The notes beneath the pieces were generated by a model that made no database searches, had not been told where the DNA came from, and worked only from the letters and a program-made list of their open reading frames with translations. From an archaeon (GTDB lineage: Archaea; Nanobdellota; Nanobdellia; Woesearchaeales; ARS49), in NCBI GenBank assembly GCA_016213425.1, contig JACRAI010000005.1, positions 1 to 11,363 of the forward strand: a stretch of 11,363 bases of DNA, written 5' to 3'. Below are positions 1-5,091 of the stretch, one piece after another. Position 1 is the first letter of the stretch, and every line of letters starts with the position of its first letter. A program made the position numbers and the translations under genes.

Positions 1-328
1 AGTCCTGAGCAAAATCTCCTCTGATTGTTCCAGGAAGTGCAGTTTTTGGTTCAGTACTTCCAATCATTTTCCTAACCACTTCAACAGAGTCTACTCCTTC
101 TAAAACCATTGCAATAACAGGCCCTTGAGTTATAAATTTTTCAAGACCTGGATAAAAATCTTTTTTAATATGCGCTTGGTAATGTTTTTTGGACTGGTCT
201 TTAGAAACCCAAACCATTTTCATTCCAACGATTTTCAAACCCACTCTTTCAAAACGAGCAAGTATTTCACCACAAAAACATCTCTGAACCGCGTCAGGTT
301 TCAATAAGACTAAAGTTCTTTGAATCAT
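1..328 (-). CDS. ndk: Nucleoside diphosphate kinase, 3' end cut off by the window edge
   Basis: Transfers the gamma phosphate of ATP to nucleoside diphosphates through a phosphohistidine intermediate; cytosolic. Reading the minus strand from ATG at 328 gives 109 residues, opening with MIQRTLVLLKPDAVQR (the family's KPDAV start). It continues with ARFERVGLKIVGMKM, then YPGLEKFITQGPVIAMVLEG, and ends at LPGTIRGDFAQD. That last segment lies just before the NxxHGSDS motif, so the catalytic histidine (near residue 118 in the family) is beyond the edge and cannot be checked. The start codon overlaps the L24e stop as ATGA (325-328), which implies translational coupling. The order L7Ae-S28e-L24e-ndk is a conserved archaeal arrangement, often followed by the IF2/eIF5B gene. 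RCFCGEI has a Cys where the family often has Gly (RGLIGEI), a minor oddity. Identity is secure. Confidence 0.96.
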   Translation of the reverse strand, partial: MIQRTLVLLKPDAVQRCFCGEILARFERVGLKIVGMKMVWVSKDQSKKHYQAHIKKDFYPGLEKFITQGPVIAMVLEGVDSVEVVRKMIGSTEPKTALPGTIRGDFAQD

Positions 329-531
329 TTTTTCAGAGCTTTCAAGCGTTCAGATTTTGCTTTTCTTCCTTCTGCAGTCCACAAAAGTTTGCTAGGAGTT
401 CTTCCTAATTTGAACATGTTTTTCTCGCATTTCTTTCTGCAGAAATATAATATTTTTCCATCTTTCTTAACATACATCATTCCTGTACCCATGAATAATT
501 CTTTACCGCAAAAACTGCACTTGCTGCTCAT
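325..531 (-). CDS. rpl24e: 50S ribosomal protein L24e
   Basis: A 68-residue zinc-ribbon protein of the archaeal/eukaryotic large ribosomal subunit. Four cysteines form the expected zinc site: C5 and C8 (CSFC), then C31 and C35 (CRKKC). The family core follows as MFKLGRTPSKLLWTAEGRKA, and the basic C-terminus ends in KALKK. Length is normal for archaeal L24e, which is close to the zinc domain alone. The start overlaps the S28e stop as ATGA (528-531), and its own stop overlaps the ndk start in the same way, so it sits in the middle of a coupled operon. No anomaly seen. Confidence 0.97.
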   Translation of the reverse strand: MSSKCSFCGKELFMGTGMMYVKKDGKILYFCRKKCEKNMFKLGRTPSKLLWTAEGRKAKSERLKALKK

Positions 532-866
532 CTTCCACCTCTACCTGTTTTATTGAGCTGTTTTGCTTCAATCTCAGTTTCTCTTAACATTAAGACATCA
601 TTTTTTTGAACAGGACCTTTTACATTTCTTCTTAAAACTTTATCTTTATCTCTACCATCTAAAACTCTGCATCTTACTTGAGTTGCTTCTCCTCTTGTTC
701 CAGTTCTTCCTATAACTTCCTCAACTCTTGCAGGGAATGCTTTAGTAAAATTAACATTACCAGAAGTTTTAACTTCTATTTTCTCCTCTTCAACAACAGG
801 AGTTTTAGACACTTTGCCTTTAGGAGCTCCTCCCTTTTTATCTTCTTTTCTTCCTGCCGATGCCAT
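528..866 (-). CDS. rps28e: 30S ribosomal protein S28e with an N-terminal extension
   Basis: Small-subunit ribosomal protein of archaea and eukaryotes. The core, from about residue 39 to 105, matches the family: ARVEEVIGRTGTRGEATQVR, then RVLDGRDKDKVLRRNVKGPV, then the C-terminal signature LRETEIEAKQL. Family members are usually about 65-75 residues; this one is 112 because of a roughly 36-residue N-terminal extension rich in Lys, Gly, Pro and Glu that looks disordered. The ATG at 866 shares one base with the L7Ae stop (TGATG), an arrangement that suits reinitiation, so the long form is the natural start. The only other ATG-type codons lie inside the conserved core, which supports the extension being real. 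Confidence 0.96.
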   Translation of the reverse strand: MASAGRKEDKKGGAPKGKVSKTPVVEEEKIEVKTSGNVNFTKAFPARVEEVIGRTGTRGEATQVRCRVLDGRDKDKVLRRNVKGPVQKNDVLMLRETEIEAKQLNKTGRGGR

Positions 867-1195
867 CAGTCACCCTTGTGCTCGCCTAATTGCTTAATCA
901 AACTTTTAGCATCTCCTTCTTCAACTACAACAACTGCAGTAGTAGGAACTTGAAGACCCGCTGCTGCACCTAAATCTTCTTTTGAAGAAACAATAAAACA
1001 AGGAACATTCTTTTCTTTAGCTAAAACTGGCAAGTGCATAATTATTTCAGGCGGACTTACATCTTTTGCTAAAACAACAAGCTTTGCTTTACCTCTCTCA
1101 AGCATCTTAGTAACTTCATTGCTACCTTTCTTTAATTTACCAGTCGATCTGGCAATTTCAACAGCCTCTAATGCTTTTTCACTTTGATCTACCAT
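866..1195 (-). CDS. rpl7ae: Ribosomal protein L7Ae, kink-turn RNA-binding protein
   Basis: Archaeal L7Ae is a large-subunit protein and also the kink-turn binding subunit of box C/D and H/ACA guide RNPs and of RNase P. The 109 residues carry the RNA-contacting segment GSNEVTKMLERGKAKLVVLA (residues 24-43), followed by KDVSPPEIIMHLP and the C-terminal LGAAAGLQVPTTAVVVV. Length is slightly short of the usual 117-125 residues but looks complete. GGAGG at 1204-1208 lies eight bases before the ATG, so this start is firm. It is the first gene of the four-gene operon. Its leader has a box C/D-like element (see separate entry), and archaeal L7Ae is known to bind kink-turns in its own mRNA in some species, so autoregulation is plausible here. 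Confidence 0.97.
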   Translation of the reverse strand: MVDQSEKALEAVEIARSTGKLKKGSNEVTKMLERGKAKLVVLAKDVSPPEIIMHLPVLAKEKNVPCFIVSSKEDLGAAAGLQVPTTAVVVVEEGDAKSLIKQLGEHKGD

Positions 1196-1315
1196 AATTT
1201 ATGCCTCCGAACGTTATATATTATTAATTGTGAGAATTAACTCCTCACTCAGCCCTTAAAAGAGCTTCATCATTTCATAGGTAAAACAAGAAATGTGGCT
1301 TGTTTTATAAAATTT
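1196..1315 (-). promoter_or_regulatory. Promoter and structured leader of the L7Ae operon
   Basis: Read on the minus strand, a TATA-like TTTTATAAA lies at 1303-1313, which would put transcription start near 1283 and give a leader of nearly 90 bases. The leader contains ATGATGA (1273-1267), a hairpin AGCTC/GGGCT with a TTTTAA loop (1266-1251), then GA, and next a hairpin GTGAG/CTCAC (1248-1230). GGAGG lies at 1208-1204. A second TATA-like TAATATATAAC sits at 1213-1223, but it would start transcripts at or after the SD, so it is the less likely promoter. The ATGATGA...CTGA spacing resembles box C and box D around a kink-turn. The flanking C-stem is weak (two pairs), so this stays a candidate. 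Confidence 0.4.
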
Positions 1316-1325
1316 ACTGTTTGAG

Positions 1326-1338
1326 AGAAGAAAAAATA
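1326..1338 (-). terminator. Poly-T terminator after the Fic gene
   Basis: Just past the Fic stop codon the minus strand reads CTATTTTTTCTTC, a T-run typical of archaeal intrinsic termination. No strong hairpin precedes it. It would separate the Fic transcript from the L7Ae operon promoter that follows on the same strand. Confidence 0.4.
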
Positions 1339-1342
1339 GTTA

Positions 1343-1798
1343 TTACTGTTTTGTATATTTTTGGTATTCCTTCACGTATCTTTTTATTAAGTATTGAACG
1401 AATATGTATTCTTTTCTAGTTTTTTGGGATCGTTCTAGAGCAGTATAATACGAAGATCGATTTGAGTGTGCAATATCAAGCATTGGAAAATTATTTTTGT
1501 TAAGCACAAAATTCATCATTATTCTGCTAATTCTTCCATTTCCATCTGTGAATGGATGTATTAATACAAATTTTAAGTGCACTAATGCAGCGAGCTCTAC
1601 TGGGTGGAGATCATTTTTAGCATGATAATACCATTTGAAAAATTCTTCTAAAAGAATATTTAATTCTGCAGGAAAGGGTAGTTGAACGGTTGTCCCTGCT
1701 ATAGCAACTTGATGATTTCTTATCTTTCCAGCAATTTCTTTATCAGTGTCCTCTAATAAAATTTTGTGCCAATACAAGACGACTTTCTTTACCTGCAA
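1343..1798 (-). CDS. Short Fic-domain protein (AMP-transferase fold), N-terminally truncated
   Basis: Fic proteins transfer AMP or related groups from nucleotides to hydroxyl side chains of target proteins. The signature HPFTDGNGRISR is intact at residues 81-92, including the catalytic His81, Asp85, Asn87 and both Arg residues. Upstream are the family's HKILL...EIAGKIRNHQVAIAG segment and LHPVELAALVHLKFVLI; downstream is MNFVLNKNNFP. Cellular Fic proteins of this subgroup usually have about 80-100 more N-terminal residues, including an inhibitory (S/T)xxxE(G/N) helix and often a winged helix. None is seen here. The proposed start is TTG at 1798; the frame stays open only to a TGA at 1850-1852 and contains no ATG before the core. 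It is either an unusually short Fic protein with a non-ATG start or a 5'-decayed gene. No inhibitory partner gene lies beside it. Confidence 0.8.
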   Translation of the reverse strand: MQVKKVVLYWHKILLEDTDKEIAGKIRNHQVAIAGTTVQLPFPAELNILLEEFFKWYYHAKNDLHPVELAALVHLKFVLIHPFTDGNGRISRIMMNFVLNKNNFPMLDIAHSNRSSYYTALERSQKTRKEYIFVQYLIKRYVKEYQKYTKQ

Positions 1799-1916
1799 AT
1801 TGATTCGGCAATAGTTTTTAATTAGAAAAATCTTTATGCACCAACCAGTTCACCTAAAAGAATCAAATTCACACCACAGTTTAACCCACAAACGTATATT
1901 CTGTAACATATATATT

Positions 1917-1978
1917 GTAGTATCATAATATTTAAAAATGAACTACTACTCTTGAGTCATAACAAACTATTTAGGGGG
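1917..1978 (+). promoter_or_regulatory. Promoter and ribosome binding site of the surface-protein gene
   Basis: A TATA box ATATTTAAAA lies at 1928-1937, giving a predicted start near 1958-1962 and a short leader. GGGGG at 1974-1978 lies eight bases before the ATG and is the strongest SD-like sequence on this strand of the window. The TATA box is flanked by GTAGTA (1917-1922) and its complement TACTAC (1944-1949), a possible regulator site. High expression is likely. Confidence 0.55.
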
Positions 1979-1986
1979 TAAACTAT

Positions 1987-3387
1987 ATGAAAAAAGCACT
2001 ATTGCTTATATTAAGCATACTAATTTTGTGCGTAGGAGCTTATGCTGATCTAACAGTATCAAGCCCAACAATCGGTGGCACAGACCAAGAAAGAAACGTA
2101 GTTGCAACAAAAGCATTTACAGTTACAAACACTGCAACTACTGCTGTAAACGTTACTGGATTAACTTCAAGCGCAGAGAGCAAATATGAAGTAACATTCA
2201 GTCCAGCAACATTTGTTTTGCCAGCATCAGGAACACAAACTGTTACTGTATCTGCAAAAGTACCAAAAAATTTCAACGCAGTTGATTCAGATTTAAAAGA
2301 AGCTGCATTCAAAATAGGAGAAATAACAGTTACAGGAACTGAAGGAACTACAACAAAAACAGGCAAAGCAGACTTAAAAATGCAAGCTGAAAACAAATTA
2401 TCATTAAGAAAAGGAAAAGCAACAATCAAAGGATTAACCGGCACAACAACCGACTCTTTTAGAGACGCAGGAAGTCTTAAAGATTTAAAGCCTGGTGATG
2501 AACTAAACTTTGAAATAACAGTTGAAAACAACTTCCCAAGCAGCGGAAGTAGAGAAACCGACATGGATGATGTTGAAGTAACATTAGAATTAAGCGATGA
2601 TTCAGACTTTGACATGGGCGAAGATAGAGATGATTTCTCATTATCAAGCAAAGACACTGAAGTATCTAAGCTAGATTTTGCAATTGTTGAAGATGCAGTA
2701 TCAAGAACATACACAATGACAATAAAAGCAGATGCTACTGATGAAAATGGTGCAAGACACGGAGCAGTAATGCTTGTTTCTTTAGAAGTTAAGAGAGACG
2801 CTCATGACCTAGTGTTAAGAAAGGCATCATTAAGTCCTTCAAGACTTGTATGCGGCGCTTCAAGAAAAGTTACATTAACTGGAGAAGTATTAAACAGAGG
2901 AAGACTTGACGAAGATGAAGCAGTAGTAGAAGTAAGAAGTGATGATTTAGCAGTTGTAGAAAAATCAAGTGCTTTCGAATTAAACGAAGACGATACACAT
3001 GATGTAAAACTACAATTTACAGTACCAGCTGATGCTACAGGAACATTCAACATAGATGCTTTAACAAGCTATGACCTTACAAAGGAAAATAATGTTAAAA
3101 CATTAACTTTAACTGTTGACGAATGCAAAGAAGAAGTTAAACTTCCTGAACCTGTAAAAACAGTACCAACACCTGAACCAAAGAAAGAAGAAGTTACCCC
3201 AGTTGTTCAAGTACCTCCAGGAGTAGTTACCCAACCTGGACAAACTGTACAACAAGGAGTACCTCCTGCAAGAGTAACAAGCACGTTCAGAGAAAGCAAC
3301 AACTACTTATTATTGCTAGCAGTTGCCTGCGCAGTAATACTAGTATTAATCGTTGCATTATTGGCTGCAACAGCTAAAAGAAGATAA
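1987..3387 (+). CDS. Secreted, C-terminally membrane-anchored surface protein with Ig-like domains (S-layer-like)
   Basis: A 466-residue protein with an N-terminal signal peptide (MKKALLLILSILILCVGAYA) and a C-terminal transmembrane segment (about 440-462) ending in a basic tail AKRR. A Pro/Gln/Val-rich stalk (about 385-435) precedes the anchor, so the bulk is outside the cell. The ectodomain is rich in Thr, Val, Asp and Glu in alternating beta-type patterns. Residues 21-130 and 285-380 resemble Ig-like NEW3/CARDB-type domains (LTGEVLNRGRLDEDEAVVEV, FTVPADATGTFNI). The ectodomain's only two cysteines, C289 and C380, bracket the last domain and could form a disulfide. The strong SD, own promoter and hairpin terminator suit an abundant envelope protein. 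Assignment as the actual S-layer protein is inference; no enzymatic motif is visible. The long ORF antisense to it is a shadow. Confidence 0.85.
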   Translation: MKKALLLILSILILCVGAYADLTVSSPTIGGTDQERNVVATKAFTVTNTATTAVNVTGLTSSAESKYEVTFSPATFVLPASGTQTVTVSAKVPKNFNAVDSDLKEAAFKIGEITVTGTEGTTTKTGKADLKMQAENKLSLRKGKATIKGLTGTTTDSFRDAGSLKDLKPGDELNFEITVENNFPSSGSRETDMDDVEVTLELSDDSDFDMGEDRDDFSLSSKDTEVSKLDFAIVEDAVSRTYTMTIKADATDENGARHGAVMLVSLEVKRDAHDLVLRKASLSPSRLVCGASRKVTLTGEVLNRGRLDEDEAVVEVRSDDLAVVEKSSAFELNEDDTHDVKLQFTVPADATGTFNIDALTSYDLTKENNVKTLTLTVDECKEEVKLPEPVKTVPTPEPKKEEVTPVVQVPPGVVTQPGQTVQQGVPPARVTSTFRESNNYLLLLAVACAVILVLIVALLAATAKRR

Positions 3388-3425
3388 AATCTTCTTTTTA
3401 TTTTTTCTTTTTTATAAAATTTCTT
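3376..3425 (+). terminator. Hairpin plus poly-T terminator overlapping the stop codon
   Basis: AAAAGAAGAT (3376-3385), a three-base loop AAA, and the exact complement ATCTTCTTTT (3389-3398) form a 10-bp stem. It is followed by runs of T broken by single bases up to about 3412, then more T-rich sequence. The TAA stop (3385-3387) lies in the stem tip. It ends the surface-protein transcript. Confidence 0.65.
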
Positions 3426-3496
3426 TTTCTATCTATATCATTATTTTGTTAGCATTTTATTAATCTAATTTTAATTCATGATCGCATAAATAACAA

Positions 3497-3690
3497 GCGC
3501 GTTTTTGCGCACACAACAAAAACCAATCAATTAATAACTTTAGAGACGACCGATGCTTCAAGCTGGTGTTTGATTGATTCTTGCGAGCTTTAGCATCGGA
3601 AACTTGTGGCAGCGAAACTGCAATTGATTGTTAAATGAAAAGGATTCGCCCGCCGAAGTGATTCAATTCTCACTCCACAGTGGTAAAAAT
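3497..3690. ncRNA. Candidate structured RNA in the gene-free stretch 3400-3728
   Basis: No ORF of note lies here and base composition is clearly less AT-rich than around it. Complementary arms are nested. A small hairpin GCGC/GCGC is at 3497-3510. A long-range helix CAATCAATT (3524-3532) with AATTGATTG (3622-3630) encloses a hairpin CCGATGCT (3550-3557) with AGCATCGG (3592-3599), continued by AAGCT (3560-3564) with AGCTT (3586-3590). It also encloses GCAG/CTGC around CGAAA (3609-3621). Further out are TTCG/CGAA (3645-3657) and AGTGA/TCACT (3657-3674). An alternative helix is TGTGG (3605-3609) with CCACA (3675-3679). No match to tRNA, SRP RNA or RNase P RNA was recognised. The strand is not fixed: a weak TATA-like CATAAATAA at 3485-3493 would favour plus. 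It may instead be a decayed element or DNA-level structure. Confidence 0.42.
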
Positions 3691-3703
3691 AGAAAGGTTT
3701 AAA
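3688..3703 (+). promoter_or_regulatory. BRE/TATA promoter of the 3729 gene
   Basis: AGAAAGGTTTAAATA combines a purine-rich BRE with a TATA box whose centre is about 29 bases before the ATG at 3729. The transcript would therefore begin at or within a few bases of the start codon, and the structured region upstream is probably not part of this mRNA. Confidence 0.6.
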
Positions 3704-3728
3704 TAGGAGTTATTATTACACTCATACT

Positions 3729-4133
3729 ATGACAATAAAGAATAAATTAATTCAAAGTACAGGTATTGCAATAGCTTTTTTTAACGAGATTTATTCAAAA
3801 AATTACACGGGGCCAATGGAGAATTTTGTGCATGGATATGCACATGATGTAACATTTCCTTTTGGTTTGTATTTTTTAAATAAATTAGCAGGTAACGCTA
3901 AAGAAGGCGAAGAATGGGCAAATGCAGCATTTGTTTTTCTAGGCGGGTCATTTTTTGAAGTTTTGCAGGGATTTAAATTATTTCCTGGAACTTTTGACCC
4001 TAAAGATTTTCTAGCATATGCTGCAGGAACAGGACTGGCAGTTGCAATTGATAAATTAACCTCCGGAAAGGAAACTACAAACACCCGATTTAACAAAAGA
4101 TTGAATTCAAATATAAGCAACAATCTTAATTAA
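3729..4133 (+). CDS. Small VanZ-like integral membrane protein
   Basis: A 134-residue protein with hydrophobic stretches at about 8-20, 41-54, 64-82 and 94-108. Two segments recall VanZ/DUF2809-type small membrane proteins: the HGYAHDVTFPFGLYFL stretch (H35, H39, D40) and FEVLQGF..FPGTFDPKDFLAYAAGTGL (E77, Q80, then D90 and D93), which resembles the family's E-x-x-Q...G-x-F-D-x-x-D pattern. The charged, Asn-rich tail (112-134) is probably cytoplasmic. The biochemical role of such proteins is mostly unknown, so no function is assigned. It is preceded by its own leaderless-type promoter and followed after 9 bases by the 4143 gene, suggesting one transcript with the next two genes. Confidence 0.6.
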   Translation: MTIKNKLIQSTGIAIAFFNEIYSKNYTGPMENFVHGYAHDVTFPFGLYFLNKLAGNAKEGEEWANAAFVFLGGSFFEVLQGFKLFPGTFDPKDFLAYAAGTGLAVAIDKLTSGKETTNTRFNKRLNSNISNNLN

Positions 4134-4142
4134 TAATAAATC

Positions 4143-4490
4143 ATGAAAATGAAGAAAAGACATAATCCAGAAATAGATTTAAACGATTGGAAAACACATT
4201 TAAAGGACTTATTTTCCTATGATCCTAGCATAGAGATAGTTGATATATATTTAGATATAGCTGAAGGCAAATATCACACTAAAACAGAGCATAATGATGG
4301 AAAAATTATTGAAGATGAATACTTAACTCTGATAATTCCTGCATTAAATATACATAATAATGAAATGCAGAAATTTGGAAAATTAGAAAAAGCAGTGTTG
4401 TTCAGAGATGCTAGAGGCGAAATAAATTTAAATGTTTACTTATATGAACGTTTAAGTGTGAATTCAACACCGAAATTTTACACTTTATAA
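4143..4490 (+). CDS. Unknown small protein with N-terminal KRHNPEI motif
   Basis: Not recognised. The 115 residues are charged and soluble, with no signal peptide or membrane segment. It begins MKMKKRHNPEIDLNDWKTHL; the KRHNPEI heptapeptide recurs at the very N-terminus of the otherwise unrelated minus-strand protein at 6787-7611. The segment DWKTHLKDLFS...DGKIIEDEYL can be laid over the next gene's KKWKKQIEELFS...NGEIERNVYL with similar spacing, hinting that the two are diverged tandem copies. It lies 9 bases after the VanZ-like gene and 2 bases before the 4493 gene, so the three are probably cotranscribed. No catalytic motif seen. Confidence 0.65.
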   Translation: MKMKKRHNPEIDLNDWKTHLKDLFSYDPSIEIVDIYLDIAEGKYHTKTEHNDGKIIEDEYLTLIIPALNIHNNEMQKFGKLEKAVLFRDARGEINLNVYLYERLSVNSTPKFYTL

Positions 4491-4492
4491 AT

Positions 4493-4972
4493 ATGAAAAA
4501 ATGGAAAAAACAAATTGAAGAATTATTCTCAAAAAATTCAATAAATTTTGTTTTAGTGAAACACTTCAGAGATGATAAATATCTCTCAGTTGTTTTTTAT
4601 AGAAATGGTGAAATAGAAAGAAACGTTTACTTAAAAGAATTAAGCGATGCAATGAATAGTTTAAATTTAGAATATAAAAAAAACTATAAAGAAGCAGACT
4701 TAGAAGAAGAATACCCCGGAAAACTAAAAAAAGCATTGATAGGAAATAACTGGTTAGAACGTCTTGAACTTTTGATCAAAGAATATGAAAATCAAAAAGC
4801 AAAAGATCCATTAAGTCCTTGGTTACTAAGACATTTGTCTGAAACATACTCTTTATCAAAAATCAAAGAAATATATCAAATATTAGAAGAATTAGGACTT
4901 GAAACAGACCAAAAAGCTTTCTCCGATTACTTTGCCGCTGAAGAATTTTTTGAAAGAATAAAACATCATTGA
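4493..4972 (+). CDS. Unknown small cytoplasmic protein, possible paralogue of its upstream neighbour
   Basis: Not recognised. The 159 residues have an alpha/beta-like N-terminal half (1-60: MKKWKKQIEELFS, then FRDDKYLSVVFYRNGEIERN) and a helical, Leu/Glu/Lys-rich C-terminal half. That half includes LSPWLLRHLSETYSLSKIKE and IYQILEELGLETDQKAFSDY and could be a helix-turn-helix-like or coiled-coil region. The N-terminal half resembles the 4143 protein. No signal peptide or TM segment. It is the last gene of the 3729-4972 cluster; a large inverted repeat starts inside its stop codon. Start is ATG at 4493, two bases past the preceding stop. Confidence 0.62.
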   Translation: MKKWKKQIEELFSKNSINFVLVKHFRDDKYLSVVFYRNGEIERNVYLKELSDAMNSLNLEYKKNYKEADLEEEYPGKLKKALIGNNWLERLELLIKEYENQKAKDPLSPWLLRHLSETYSLSKIKEIYQILEELGLETDQKAFSDYFAAEEFFERIKHH

Positions 4973-5021
4973 AAATCTTTCAGTTTTTCTGAAAACTTTT
5001 CAGTTTTATTGAAAGATTTTC
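4971..5021. repeat. Nested inverted repeat (possible terminator or cruciform)
   Basis: GAAAATCTTTCA (4971-4982) is the exact reverse complement of TGAAAGATTTTC (5010-5021). Inside is a second, independent palindrome CTGAAAACTTTTCAG (4989-5003) with a one-base centre. The motif TTTCAG and its complement CTGAAA alternate four times across the block. It begins in the TGA stop of the 4493 gene and ends about 40 bases before the promoter of the next gene, so transcription termination is the simplest role. A regulator binding array is the alternative. Confidence 0.7.
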
Positions 5022-5060
5022 CAAAAACTTGTATGTTTTTTCAAAAATTTCTGGTAAACA

Positions 5061-5070
5061 CTTATAAAAA
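5061..5070 (+). promoter_or_regulatory. TATA box of the lamin-tail protein gene
   Basis: CTTATAAAAA is centred about 26 bases before the ATG at 5092, with no SD-like sequence between, so the transcript is probably leaderless. Confidence 0.5.
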
Positions 5071-5091
5071 ACAAAAACCTCAATTTATTCT

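Noticed and set aside
125..307. A plus-strand 60-residue ORF inside ndk
   Set aside because: It is a shadow of the clearly recognisable nucleoside diphosphate kinase on the other strand.
1230..1273. A complete box C/D guide sRNA in the L7Ae leader
   Set aside because: C, D' and a C'-like GTGAGGA can be named, but no terminal D box or terminal stem follows, and D' and C' have no spacer. Only the kink-turn-like reading is kept.
2040..2714. A 224-residue ORF antisense to the surface-protein gene
   Set aside because: The sense frame has signal peptide, anchor, SD and promoter; the antisense frame is Ser/Val/Leu-rich, as expected from the complement of a Thr/Asp/Glu-rich gene.
3604..3680. A tRNA-like block of about 76 bases (TGTGG...CCACA ends, a T-loop-like TTCAATTC)
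   Set aside because: The closing stem has only five to six pairs, no D-arm GG or anticodon arm can be placed, and the T-loop would be eight bases. It is treated as part of the candidate structured RNA.
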